NCBI GenBank assembly: GCA_030826005.1
Contig: JAPJOW010000004.1
Location: 1-27,103 of the forward strand
Source: Aliterella sp. RAGGC_92
GTDB lineage: Bacteria > Cyanobacteriota > Cyanobacteriia > Cyanobacteriales > Chroococcidiopsidaceae
Reading direction: 5' to 3'
Length of the DNA stretch: 27,103 nucleotides
Part shown: positions 8,933 through 18,100 of the stretch, in pieces
How the letters are laid out: each line of letters opens with the position of its first letter
Position numbering within the stretch: position 1 is the first letter of the stretch
Notes under the pieces: generated by a model
Seen by the model: the letters and a program-made list of their open reading frames with translations, nothing else
What the model was told of the DNA's origin: nothing
Database searches by the model: none
Translations under genes and position numbers: made by a program

Positions 8933-10267
8933 TTGGCTAACGTCATAGTAATAGGAGCCCAGTGGGGCGATGAAGGAAAAGGCAAAATCACCGATTTGCT
9001 CAGTAAGTCAGCAGATATTGTTGTACGTTACCAAGGGGGTGTAAATGCCGGACACACAATTGTAGTAAAGGGGCAGACCTTCAAGCTACATTTAATCCCT
9101 TCAGGAATTTTGTACCCCGATACCGAGTGTATTATCGGTTGCGGGACGGTAATCGACCCCCAAGTATTAATCGGCGAACTAGAACAATTAAAAAAACTAA
9201 ATATTTCTACCCAAAATCTGCAAATTTCGGAAACCGCTCATATCACGATGCCCTACCATCGGTTGATCGATGCCGCCGCCGAAGAAAGGAGAGGGAATCA
9301 TAAAATCGGCACAACCGGGCGAGGAATCGGGCCTACTTACGCCGACAAGTCAGAACGCACGGGCATTAGAGTTTTAGACTTGATGGACGAAAAAGGATTA
9401 CGCAAACAGTTAAAGTGGGCGGTGGAATACAAAAACGTCATTTTAGAAAAGCTGTACGACATCCCACCCCTAGATCCGGAAGCCGTAATCGAGCAGTATT
9501 TGCAGTACGCCGAAGTCTTGCGCCCTTACGTTGTCGATACTTCCTTAAAAATTTACGATGCAATTCGCCGCCGCCGCAATATTTTATTTGAAGGCGCGCA
9601 AGGAACGCTGTTAGATTTAGATCACGGCACGTATCCTTACGTTACTTCCTCAAACCCCGTAGCTGGGGGAGCGTGTATTGGTACGGGGGTAGGGCCTACC
9701 GCCATAGATCGCGTAATTGGTGTAGCAAAAGCTTATACGACTCGCGTCGGCGAAGGGCCATTTCCTACCGAACTTGTAGGCGAAATCGGCGCGCAACTAT
9801 GCGATCGCGGGGCAGAATTTGGCACGACCACCGGACGCAAGCGCCGTTGCGGTTGGTTTGATGCGGTAATTGGTCGTTACGCCGTCCGCATCAACGGCAT
9901 GGATTGTTTGGCAATTACCAAGCTAGATGTCCTCGACACCTTAGAGGAAATCAAAGTATGTATTGCCTACGAAATTGATGGAGTAGAGTTTAAAGACTTT
10001 CCCCGCAATGCCCGCCGCTTTGCCGAATGTCGCCCCATCTACAAAGTCCTCCCCGGTTGGCAACAGTCTACGGAAGATTGCCGCACGCTAGAAGACTTGC
10101 CCCGTCAAGCTTTGGACTATCTCAAATTCCTAGCTGAATTGATGGATGTGCCAATTGCGATCGTTTCGTTGGGAGCTAGTCGCGATCGCACAATTATTGT
10201 TGAAGATCCGATTCACGGTCCCAAACGAGCGTTATTAGATGCTAACGGTACTCCCGTAGCTTCTTAA
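8933..10267 (+). CDS. purA: Adenylosuccinate synthetase
   Basis: A 444-residue cytosolic enzyme that joins IMP and aspartate using GTP to give adenylosuccinate, the first committed step to AMP. The N-terminal GTP-binding loop (GAQWGDEGKGK, residues 8-18), the IMP/aspartate motifs (GGVNAGHT, TTGRGIGPTYADK), GTTTGRKRRCGWFDA and the C-terminal KLDVLD and SLGASRDR blocks are all present and full length. The start is TTG: it gives the standard MANVIVIGAQWGDEG N-terminus and no ATG lies nearby. No Shine-Dalgarno is visible. The rplY gene follows by 42 bp with no terminator between, so the two probably share a transcript. Nearby purine-related genes are limited to the adenosine-deaminase-like gene on the other strand. 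Confidence 0.98.
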   Translation: MANVIVIGAQWGDEGKGKITDLLSKSADIVVRYQGGVNAGHTIVVKGQTFKLHLIPSGILYPDTECIIGCGTVIDPQVLIGELEQLKKLNISTQNLQISETAHITMPYHRLIDAAAEERRGNHKIGTTGRGIGPTYADKSERTGIRVLDLMDEKGLRKQLKWAVEYKNVILEKLYDIPPLDPEAVIEQYLQYAEVLRPYVVDTSLKIYDAIRRRRNILFEGAQGTLLDLDHGTYPYVTSSNPVAGGACIGTGVGPTAIDRVIGVAKAYTTRVGEGPFPTELVGEIGAQLCDRGAEFGTTTGRKRRCGWFDAVIGRYAVRINGMDCLAITKLDVLDTLEEIKVCIAYEIDGVEFKDFPRNARRFAECRPIYKVLPGWQQSTEDCRTLEDLPRQALDYLKFLAELMDVPIAIVSLGASRDRTIIVEDPIHGPKRALLDANGTPVAS

Positions 10268-10309
10268 GTTTAAATAGTCCAAATCGTTTATTTTAGTTAC
10301 TTTTGTCTC

Positions 10310-10951
10310 ATGGAAATTACAGTTGAGTGTCAAAAACGCGCTGAAGGCAGCAAGCCTAGAGCTTTACGTCGCGAAGGTTTAATCCCAGCTTCTTTGTACG
10401 GACATAAAGGTACAGAGTCAATCATGCTGACAGTTAAGGCGAAAAGCCTAGAGCAATTGTTAAAAAAAGCTGGGGTAAATAGTACCGTCGTCGATTTAAA
10501 CATTCCCGATTTGTCTTGGCGCGGTAAAACTTTGCTGCGGGAAGTCCAAATTCATCCCGTCAAGCGTTGGGCTTACCATGTCAGCTTTTTTGCCTTAGCG
10601 GCTCAAGAAAGCGTGGAAGTAGAAGTACCCGTCCACTTTGTAGGTGAAGCCCCAGGAGTCAAGTTAGAAGGTGGAGTACTAGACTTGGTGTTGACAGAGT
10701 TAGAAGTCAAATGCGCCCCGGATAGTATCCCTGACGCAATTGAAATTGACATTTCTGGGCTGCATCTTAAAGATATTTTGTATGTCAGCGATCTTGTTTT
10801 ACCAGCAGGAATTACTGTTTTGGGAGACATGGGGCGGACTGTAGCTAGTGTAGTGCAGTCTAAAGTAAGCGCTGAAGCTGAAGCAATTATTGAAGAAGCG
10901 GTAGCTGAATCGGCGGAAAGTAACGCCGATGGCGCTCCCACTTCCGCTTAA
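10310..10951 (+). CDS. rplY: 50S ribosomal protein bL25, long CTC form
   Basis: A 213-residue protein with the N-terminal bL25 5S-rRNA-binding domain (about 1-90, with SKPRALRREGLIPASLYG) and the C-terminal TL5/CTC beta domain (about 95-185). It ends in an Ala/Glu/Ser-rich tail (186-213) that is probably disordered. The length fits the CTC general-stress form found outside gammaproteobacteria rather than the ~95-residue E. coli L25. It lies 42 bp behind purA and is followed 28 bp after its stop by a clear rho-independent terminator, so it ends the purA-rplY unit. Confidence 0.96.
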   Translation: MEITVECQKRAEGSKPRALRREGLIPASLYGHKGTESIMLTVKAKSLEQLLKKAGVNSTVVDLNIPDLSWRGKTLLREVQIHPVKRWAYHVSFFALAAQESVEVEVPVHFVGEAPGVKLEGGVLDLVLTELEVKCAPDSIPDAIEIDISGLHLKDILYVSDLVLPAGITVLGDMGRTVASVVQSKVSAEAEAIIEEAVAESAESNADGAPTSA

Positions 10952-10979
10952 ATAAGTCTCATATTTGCAGTAGTTTACT

Positions 10980-11005
10980 ACCAGGAGTCTAACTCCTGGT
11001 TTTTT
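10980..11005 (+). terminator. Rho-independent terminator after rplY
   Basis: A perfect 9-bp stem ACCAGGAGT/ACTCCTGGT (10980-10988 and 10992-11000) with a 3-base CTA loop, followed by a run of T (11000-11005). It sits between rplY and the next gene in the same direction, which separates the two transcripts. Confidence 0.9.
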
Positions 11006-11023
11006 ATTTAAAAGAGAGAAAAA

Positions 11024-12547
11024 ATGTCTTTAATTGAACAAATGTTGCAGGCTGGGTTTTATCCCCATGAAGTTGTTGAACCAATTACACTAATTCAAAC
11101 CCATGTTTCTTATGTATTTTTGACGGGGGATTATGCTTATAAGGTGAAAAAGTCGGTTAACTTTGGCTTTTTGGATTACTCGACCCTAGAAAAACGCGAA
11201 CATTTTTGCCGCCAAGAATTGGAGATGAATAAACGGGGCGCACCAGAGCTTTATTTAGAAGTATTGGCGGTGACTCTTGACGGCGATAAGTTAGTTTTGG
11301 GCGGTAAGGGTACGGTTGTAGAATACGTGCTAAAAATGCGCCAGTTTCCCCAAGAAAACCTGTTAAGTGAGATGTTTGAACTTGGTAAGTTGACCGAAGC
11401 TCACATGGAGGAGTTGGGAAAAGTAGTAGCAAAGTACCACGAAAAATCGCCTTCAAGCGATCGCATTCGTTCTTTTGGCGAAGTTGCTCAAGTACGGCAA
11501 GCCATTGATGAAAACTATCAGCAAACGCATAATTATATTGGTGTAGTTCAGTCTCAATCTCAGTACCAGGAGACTAAGCGCTATACAGATAACTTTTTTA
11601 TTGAGCGATCGCCATTATTTAAGAGCCGTATTGAAAATAATAAAATTCGCGAGTGTCATGGCGATTTGCACTTAAGAAATATTTGCCTGTGGAATGACAA
11701 AATTCTTCTATTTGACTGCATTGAATTTAACGAGCCATTTCGCTTTGTCGATGTTATGTACGATGTAGCTTTTACAGTCATGGATTTGCAAGCAAGGCAA
11801 CGTCCAGATTTTGGCAATGCTTTTTTAAATACTTATGTAGAGCAAACCGGCGACTGGGAAGGATTGCAAGTATTGCCTTTGTATTTAAGTCGTCAAGCTT
11901 ACGTGAGAGCTAAAGTAACTTCTTTTTTACTCGACGATCCGGGGATACCAGAAGCGGCGAAAGTAGAAGCGGCGGCGACAGCTAGTAGTTATTACAAATT
12001 AGCTTGGGAGTATACCAAGCCCCGTCAAGGAAAATTGATTTTGATGTCTGGCTTATCTGGTGCGGGTAAAAGTACCACCGCACGGCTACTTGCTCGTAAA
12101 CTAAATGCAATTCACCTCCGCTCGGATGCGGTACGCAAGCATTTAGGCAAAATTCCTTTATCGGAGCGCGGTGGCGAGGAGCTTTATAGTCCCGAAATGA
12201 CCCAAAAAACTTACGATCGCTTATTACAATTAGGGGTTATGCTGGCTCGTCAAGGATTTACCGTAATTTTAGATGCCAAGTACGATCGGGTGGCATTAAG
12301 AACTAATGCGATCGATTTAGCTGATTTTCAACAGTTACCATTGCAAATTATGCACTGCACTGCTCCAATTGAAGTATTAAAAGAGCGTTTGCAGCAGCGC
12401 ACTGGTGATATTGCCGATGCTACGGCGGATTTATTAGAGTCTCAAATTGCTAGGCTCGAAGCTTTTACGGCGGTGGAGCAACCCTACGTGCAAACCTTGG
12501 ATACGACAAAGCCTATAGAGCCACAATTAGCAACTATTCACGCTTAG
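11024..12547 (+). CDS. Fusion of aminoglycoside-phosphotransferase-like kinase and AAA (zeta/gluconate-kinase-like) P-loop kinase
   Basis: A 507-residue two-domain protein. The N-terminal half (about 1-310) has an APH/choline-kinase-like fold: the catalytic loop CHGDLHLRNI (211-220) and the metal-binding Asp in LLFDCIEF (D231). The C-terminal part (about 335-507) is a small AAA_33-type kinase with Walker A GLSGAGKST (343-351) and a following LRSDAVRK segment, as in gluconate, shikimate and Cpn-like kinases. This fusion is annotated in many bacteria as a predicted kinase (COG2187 plus COG0645) with no settled substrate; it is not evidence of antibiotic resistance. The start is ATG 11024, preceded by a purine-rich AGAGAG. 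It has its own transcript after the rplY terminator. Confidence 0.87.
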   Translation: MSLIEQMLQAGFYPHEVVEPITLIQTHVSYVFLTGDYAYKVKKSVNFGFLDYSTLEKREHFCRQELEMNKRGAPELYLEVLAVTLDGDKLVLGGKGTVVEYVLKMRQFPQENLLSEMFELGKLTEAHMEELGKVVAKYHEKSPSSDRIRSFGEVAQVRQAIDENYQQTHNYIGVVQSQSQYQETKRYTDNFFIERSPLFKSRIENNKIRECHGDLHLRNICLWNDKILLFDCIEFNEPFRFVDVMYDVAFTVMDLQARQRPDFGNAFLNTYVEQTGDWEGLQVLPLYLSRQAYVRAKVTSFLLDDPGIPEAAKVEAAATASSYYKLAWEYTKPRQGKLILMSGLSGAGKSTTARLLARKLNAIHLRSDAVRKHLGKIPLSERGGEELYSPEMTQKTYDRLLQLGVMLARQGFTVILDAKYDRVALRTNAIDLADFQQLPLQIMHCTAPIEVLKERLQQRTGDIADATADLLESQIARLEAFTAVEQPYVQTLDTTKPIEPQLATIHA

Positions 12548-12549
12548 TC

Positions 12550-12684
12550 TAAGAGGATGTCCCAGAAGTATCAAATATCCTACAATTGCCCCCTAAATTC
12601 CCCAAATCTGGGTGACTTCAAGTTAATTTTTCTTCAGAATTGGGGGCTATTCGCGAGCATCTAGTCCTTTTAAGACACCCTCTA
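12550..12684. mobile_element. MITE-like element with TA flanks (candidate)
   Basis: A 135-bp non-coding segment flanked by TA at both ends (12550-12551 and 12683-12684). Imperfect terminal inverted repeats read GAGGATGTC (12553-12561) and GACACCCTC (12674-12682). Extended to 24 bases, the two ends agree at 16 positions and seven of the eight differences are transitions. TA flanks are usual for IS630/Tc1-type transposition. The interior has C-runs near 12590 and a G-run near 12643 that could pair. It has no coding capacity and no sibling copy in this window, so the call is inference. Confidence 0.4.
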
Positions 12685-12728
12685 ATTCACAATCAAACAA
12701 ACTGCTCGATTTTTCTGTAGCTGTACCC

Positions 12729-13517
12729 ATGTTTTTATTTCTATCCAAACTACTGCCTTTGTTCATTTATCCCTTGGGACTGTCATGTATTTTGCTAGTA
12801 GTAGCCTTGGTGATGTTATGGAAAAAGTCGCGTTTTGCCGCAATTCCGGTTGCTTGCGCCTTGGCGATCTTGCTAGTTACAAGTAATAACTGGGTTGCTT
12901 TGTCTTTGATGCGTTCTTTGGAATGGCAAAATACCCCTACTCAACTACCGCAAGCCGAAGCGATTGTTGTGTTGGGTGGAGGGACAAAATCGCAGTTTTT
13001 TCCTCGCCCTGGAGTAGATTTAAGTGAAGAAGGCGATCGCGTTCTTTATGGTGCGGAGCTTTACAAGCAAGGTTTAGCACCAGTAATTATTGTTAGTGGC
13101 GGGCGCATTGCGTGGCGGGGGAGTGGCGCTCCCGAATCGATGGATATGGCAGAAATTTTAACTCAAGTAGGCGTTCCTCAAGAGGCGATTATTCAAGAAC
13201 CAAATTCTTACAATACCCACGACAATGCCGTACAAGTAAAACAAATACTCGATAGTCGGGGAATTAAAAATATTTTACTTGTAACTTCCGCGATGCATAT
13301 GCCGCGCAGTTTAGCTATATTTAAACGCGAAAAAATTGCGGCGATCGCTGCACCTACCGATTTTCTTGCCAGCACGAACGAATTTCAAGAACTTCAAAGT
13401 AGTTTTGAAGCTAAATTGCTGACTTTGCTTCCCGATAGCGGTGCTTTGCAAAATTTTACCCGCGCTCTCAAAGAGTACGTGGGATTAATTATTTATCGCT
13501 TGCGCGGTTGGGCTTAA
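12729..13517 (+). CDS. YdcF/ElyC/SanA-family DUF218 membrane protein
   Basis: A 262-residue protein with two N-terminal membrane helices (about 4-30 and 36-57) followed by a DUF218 domain (about 75-250). Family landmarks are EAIVVLGGG, GLAPVIIVSGG, the NSYNTHDNA segment and LLVTSAMHMPRSLAIF. ElyC of E. coli, in the same family, acts on lipid-carrier use in envelope polysaccharide and peptidoglycan synthesis; an envelope role here is inference. The start is the ATG at 12729, and the membrane helices begin at once. The stop is one base from the end of the oppositely oriented sugar-dehydrogenase-like gene, so any terminator must lie inside the neighbouring coding sequence. Confidence 0.88.
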   Translation: MFLFLSKLLPLFIYPLGLSCILLVVALVMLWKKSRFAAIPVACALAILLVTSNNWVALSLMRSLEWQNTPTQLPQAEAIVVLGGGTKSQFFPRPGVDLSEEGDRVLYGAELYKQGLAPVIIVSGGRIAWRGSGAPESMDMAEILTQVGVPQEAIIQEPNSYNTHDNAVQVKQILDSRGIKNILLVTSAMHMPRSLAIFKREKIAAIAAPTDFLASTNEFQELQSSFEAKLLTLLPDSGALQNFTRALKEYVGLIIYRLRGWA

Positions 13518-13518
13518 T

Positions 13519-14829
13519 TTATGCCCCGTACTGGATGCGGTAAATTCGTCCGTTGGCTTCTTCTGTAACCAATAAACTACCATCGGGTAACACAAGTAGA
13601 CCTACTGGTCGCCCCCAAGTAGTCGGTTCAGTGGGATCGAGCAAAAATCCCGTCAAAAAGTCCTCATAATAACCTTGGGGTCGCCCGTTATTGAAGGGAA
13701 CGAATACAACTTTGTAACCTGTTGCGCGATCGCGATTCCAAGAGCCGCGAAAGGCAGCAAAAGCCCCATTTCGGTATTTTTGAGGAAACGTAGTGCGATC
13801 GTAAAACTGCATCCCCAAGGCGGCGGAATGTGCCTGAAATAGCACGTCTGGAGTCTTTGTTTTACTAGCTAAATCTGGGCGCTTGCTTTTGCCGTTGACT
13901 ACTTGCCGAGGATCGAGATTATTGGGAGTTAGGTAAGCGTAGGGCCAGCCGTAAAATTCCCCTTGTTGCAGGCGGGTAAAGTAATCTGGGACTAAATCGT
14001 CGCCGATCGCATCGCGTTCGTTGACGGTAGTATAAAGTTCTCCTGTTTGGGGATGAAAGTCTAAACCGATAGGATTACGCAATCCTGAAGCAAACGTTTG
14101 ACGATTTGAGCCATCTAAATTCATTACCTGCACCGAAGCGCGGGGTAAAGGTTCTTCGTCAACGTTCGACTTTGAACCGACGGAAACATACAACTTTTTG
14201 CCATCGGGGGAAGCTACAACATTGCGCGTCCAATGTTGGTTGTAGCCACCACCAGGAAGATCGGTAATTTTTTGCCCGTTACCGCTAATTTGTTGTTGTC
14301 CTTGCTTGTAGGGAAAACGCAATACAGCGTCAGTATTGCCTAAAAAGAAAGAATTACCCGCAAAAGTCATGCCAAAGGGGATATTTACGCCATTACTTGC
14401 CGTTGCGAAGGTTTTATTCGTATCTGCTACCCCATCGCCATTAGTATCATTGAGTAAACGAATCCGGTTTTCTCTAGTCTCTGTGACGAGGACTTCGCCA
14501 CTAGGAGTCAAAGCCAGCCATCGGGGGCGATCGAGGTTTTCGGCAAATACATTGACTGTAAAGCCTTGGGGAACTTTTAGAGTGGGGTTTTGAGGAATAG
14601 GGATAACGTTAGGAGACTTAGAGGCGCTATCGCTGGCGAAGGGTTTAGGCAAACTCGCAACGCCTATACGGATTGGTTCGGGGGATAATGGTTGAGTTTT
14701 TATAGTGTTTTTAGCGCTTGGACTTGCAGCTATTTGGGTTGGCGCGGGTTCTTCAATTGCTTCACTTGTTGAATTACAAGCTGTGGCGGTGGGGAGGAGT
14801 AATAGTAAGAGTAATAAGCGCAGTTTCAT
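13519..14829 (-). CDS. PQQ-type sugar (sorbosone/glucose) dehydrogenase-like lipoprotein
   Basis: A 436-residue exported protein. The N-terminus is a lipoprotein signal peptide: KLR, a run of leucines, and lipobox ATAC with lipid-modified Cys18. A low-complexity Pro/Ser/Thr linker reaches about residue 85. The rest is a six-bladed beta-propeller of the soluble glucose/sorbosone dehydrogenase family (COG2133), with the opening PQGFTVNVFAENLDRPR, a calcium-loop-like NDTNGDGVADTN, and the SGLRNPIGLDFHPQTGELY and YGWPYAY segments. Whether it binds PQQ is not shown by the sequence; cyanobacteria often lack PQQ synthesis, so it may act on sugars with another acceptor or be a binding protein. A hairpin lies directly against its ATG. 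Confidence 0.86.
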   Translation of the reverse strand: MKLRLLLLLLLLPTATACNSTSEAIEEPAPTQIAASPSAKNTIKTQPLSPEPIRIGVASLPKPFASDSASKSPNVIPIPQNPTLKVPQGFTVNVFAENLDRPRWLALTPSGEVLVTETRENRIRLLNDTNGDGVADTNKTFATASNGVNIPFGMTFAGNSFFLGNTDAVLRFPYKQGQQQISGNGQKITDLPGGGYNQHWTRNVVASPDGKKLYVSVGSKSNVDEEPLPRASVQVMNLDGSNRQTFASGLRNPIGLDFHPQTGELYTTVNERDAIGDDLVPDYFTRLQQGEFYGWPYAYLTPNNLDPRQVVNGKSKRPDLASKTKTPDVLFQAHSAALGMQFYDRTTFPQKYRNGAFAAFRGSWNRDRATGYKVVFVPFNNGRPQGYYEDFLTGFLLDPTEPTTWGRPVGLLVLPDGSLLVTEEANGRIYRIQYGA

Positions 14830-14856
14830 GGAAGTAAGTTAAATTAACCTACTTCC
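14830..14856 (-). promoter_or_regulatory. Inverted repeat abutting the start codon of the lipoprotein gene
   Basis: 13-base arms (14830-14842 and 14844-14856) matching at 12 of 13 positions around a single central base, immediately upstream of the minus-strand ATG at 14829. It could be an operator or an mRNA hairpin that limits translation. There is no separate Shine-Dalgarno between it and the ATG. No family of binding sites was recognised. Confidence 0.45.
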
Positions 14857-15122
14857 AGGGTAATAAATAGCTAGGGGAAGTTGCTGGGCGATCGCATTTT
14901 ACTTATAAGCAAAAAGCGATCGCCACAGAGATTCGCGTTTTTAAGGAGGGAAAATAGTTGCAAATCTCTTTGCTTTACTTGCTGCTAAATGGGAACTTGA
15001 GCATTAACAAAAGCCCCTAGCTGCCGTTCTTTGGGGGGACAAGACTCTTAGCCCCCAAAATTGGGGGTTGGGGGCTATCTATACTTCATAACTCAACTAC
15101 GTTTGCTATATTTTGATCTAGC
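14857..15122. other. Intergenic region with HIP1 hairpin and C/G-run hairpin
   Basis: With the inverted repeat at 14830-14856, this makes a 293-bp gap between the lipoprotein gene start and the end of the large hybrid kinase, both on the minus strand. Two HIP1 octamers (14888-14895 and 14916-14923) form the core of an imperfect 14-bp stem (14887-14900 with 14911-14924). A strong SD-like AAGGAGG at about 14943 precedes a TTG and a 20-codon frame, which is probably chance. The C/G-run hairpin at 15049-15077 follows. Confidence 0.5.
15049..15077 (-). terminator. Strong C/G-run hairpin downstream of hybrid kinase (possible terminator)
   Basis: 10-bp perfect arms TAGCCCCCAA (15049-15058) and TTGGGGGCTA (15068-15077), with an extra G-run in the loop that allows an alternative CCCCC/GGGGG pairing. 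It lies about 45 bp beyond the stop of the 15123-18473 gene in its direction of transcription. No T-run follows, so it is either a Rho-type or stabilising hairpin, or a copy of the C-rich palindromic repeats common in cyanobacterial intergenic regions. Confidence 0.4.
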
Positions 15123-18100
15123 TTAAACATTTCTCCCAGCTAAACGAGCGATCGCTACTGCTAATTCTGCCGGATCTATCGGCTTGGGGACGTGCAATTG
15201 AAAGCCTGCTAATAACGCTCTTTTGCGATCTTCGGCTCTAGCATAAGCCGTTAAAGCTAAAGCGGGAACTTTGCCCCCTTGCTCTGGTGTAAGCAACCTA
15301 ATTTGTTGAATCAGCGCATAACCATCAACTTCTGGCATTCCAATATCACTTACTAACACATGAGGCTGATATTGGGTTACTTCGATTAATGCTTCTTTTG
15401 CTGTAGCTACGGCTTTTACTTGCGCTCCATACTCTTGTAATACTGTACTTACTAACTCGCGCGCGTCTAATTCATCATCTACTACCAATACGCGCAGATC
15501 CTCTAAGGAAGGCAAACAAAAAATTGGGGGTTCAGAAGCTACTACTGGCGTTTTTTGGGGAGTTTCTTTTACCTGGTTCTTTACAGAATTAATGGGCAAA
15601 GCAACGATAAAAGTTGCTCCTTTTCCCATTCCTTCGCTTTCGGCTTTTACCGTTCCGCCATGCAGTTCGACCAAATGACGGACAATTGCTAAACCGAGTC
15701 CCAAGCCGCCATAGGTTCTTGTTGTCGTACCATCTTCTTGCCGAAAACGCTCAAATACATAAGGTAAAAAATCAGGACTAATACCTTGTCCGCTATCTTT
15801 AACGCTAACTTGGACGCGAGAATTAATCATTTCTAACCGCACTTCTACTTGCCCATCCTTGGGAGTAAATTTGACCGCATTAGATAACAAATTCCAAAAA
15901 ACTTGTTGCAAGCGGTTGGCATCTCCTCTTACTTGATTAATTCCCGGCGCTGCATAAAACTCTATGCGGATATTTTTTGCTTCGGCGGCATTTTTAACTA
16001 TCTCAATGGCGGATTCTATTACGGGTTGCAGCGATATGTAGGCAAAATCTAAGCGAATTTTTCCAGTAATAATCCGCGAGACATCTAAAATATCTTCAAT
16101 TAATTGCTGTAAGGCTTTGGTATTGCGGTTTATAGTTTCTAAGGCTTTACTTGTCGTATTTTCATCAAACTTGCGAGTCCGCAATAATTGAATCCAACCT
16201 ACCATTGCATTTAAAGGGGTGCGAAGTTCGTGGGAAAGAGTAGCTAAAAACTCATCTTTCATGCGATTTGCTGCTTCGGCGGTAGCACGGGCTGATTGTT
16301 CGCGCTCTAGCAACTGTTCGCGTTCCATTTCGGCGGCTTTGCGAGTTGTAATGTCATGAGCAACAGCGTACATCAAACCTTCTTCAACTACAGGAAAAAC
16401 TGTCCAAGACAGCCATTTATAAGTACCATCTTTGCACTGGTAGCGATTCTCAAAATAGTTAGTAGGTTCACCCATAGAAAGCTTTTCGATTTCGTTGGTA
16501 GTAGAAGTTATATCTTCCGGGTGCAGAAAATCAAAAAATGGTTTGGCGAGAAGATCCTCGGAGGCATAACCCAATATTTTTTCAAAGGCTGGATTGATGC
16601 GTTTAAAATAGCCATCAAACCCACAGATACAAAGCAGATCCAAGGAAAGAGTAAAAAAGCGATCGCGTTCGATTTCGGCACGTTTGCGATCGCTAATATC
16701 TAAAGTAATACCAACTAACCCGGCAACTTCTCCTTGAGAGTTAAAGTAAGGCGTTTTATAAGTTATTACCCAAATTGTTTTACCATCACCGCCCGTTACC
16801 GCTTCTTCTATACTTTTTTTGGCTACGCCCGATGCCATTACTTGCAAGTCGTCATGGCGAAATTTTGTTGCTTGCTCGGCGGGAAACAAGTCATAGTCAG
16901 TTTTTCCAGTAATTTCGGCAATTGGTTTATCTACAACCTCCGCACCTCGGCGGTTAATTGCAATATATTTTGTCTCCAAATCTTTGTAGAAAACAGTGGC
17001 GGGAATAGAATTTAATAAAACTTCTCGCTCTATAGCTTTTTGTTCTAGCGCCGCTTGGAGTAATTTGCGATCGCTTATTTCTTTGATTACACCAATTAGG
17101 CGAATTACTTTACCCTCGCAATAAACGCTACCTTTAACCCAAATCCAATGAATGCTTTTGTCATCCCAAACTACTCTACATTCCAACTCCAAATCTTCGT
17201 GGGTTGCTAAAGTGTGTTGAAATTGACGGTCTACATCGGCGCGATCTTCAATATAGATGTGATTTAAAAATATTTCGTAATTCCACTTTGGGAGCAAAGT
17301 ATCGTAGCCAAATACGCGATCGTGTCGCAGACTGCGCCGAGCAGTTTTTGTCGCAACTTCTAAGTCCCAATCGCCCAATTGTGCCGCTTCTAGCGCAAAT
17401 CTCAATCGGGTACTGCTTGCTCTTAATTCTTCTGAGGATTTTTCGGCGGCGTTACGAGCATTAACTAAGCTTTGCGTTATGCCAAAAAGGATAAGAGAAA
17501 TCGCAATTCCCCCAAACCCAATATAAGGAACGAGCCTAGTTTCGGAATCTAATGCAAATTCTGGACGCGGACTAAATACAATACTCCAAGTACGCCCGGC
17601 AATATCAATTGTTGATACTCGATTAAAAGCTGGTTTGTAATCTGGGTTGTTGGCAACGGTAGAACTGTGGAGCAAATTTTCTTGGAGAATATTTCTACCT
17701 TCGTAGATTTTAAAGTCTATCTCTGAATGCTTTTCACTGCCAAAAATCCCTTGAATCAAATCGTCAGCGCGAAAAGGACTATAGACAAAACCAATTAAGT
17801 TTGCCCGTCTTTGAGCTACATTATCTGGAATTGTGCCATTGCGGTAAACGGGAACATACAGCAAAAAACCCGCCTGCTTTTGCTGATCAATTTCTTGTAC
17901 TAAGGTAACTTTGCCGGAAGCGGCGGGTAAGGCAGTATCGCGGGCTTTAGTCATCGCTTCGCGGCGCACGGGTTCGGAAAACATATCGTAGCCAATGGCA
18001 GCTTTGTTGCGTCGATCTAAGGGTTCTAAATAGATAATTGCGTGATATTCGTTACGAGCAAAGTCTGGACGAACACTAAAATTTGTGATGCCTTGCTGTT

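Noticed and set aside
11024..11960. Aminoglycoside resistance gene
   Set aside because: Only the kinase fold and HGDLHLRN loop are shared. The fusion with an AAA kinase marks the housekeeping-type COG2187/COG0645 family rather than a resistance determinant.
14943..15019. Strong AAGGAGG followed by TTG and a 20-codon frame
   Set aside because: The product is only 20 residues with no family resemblance and lies in a repeat-rich intergenic region; a chance purine run is more likely.
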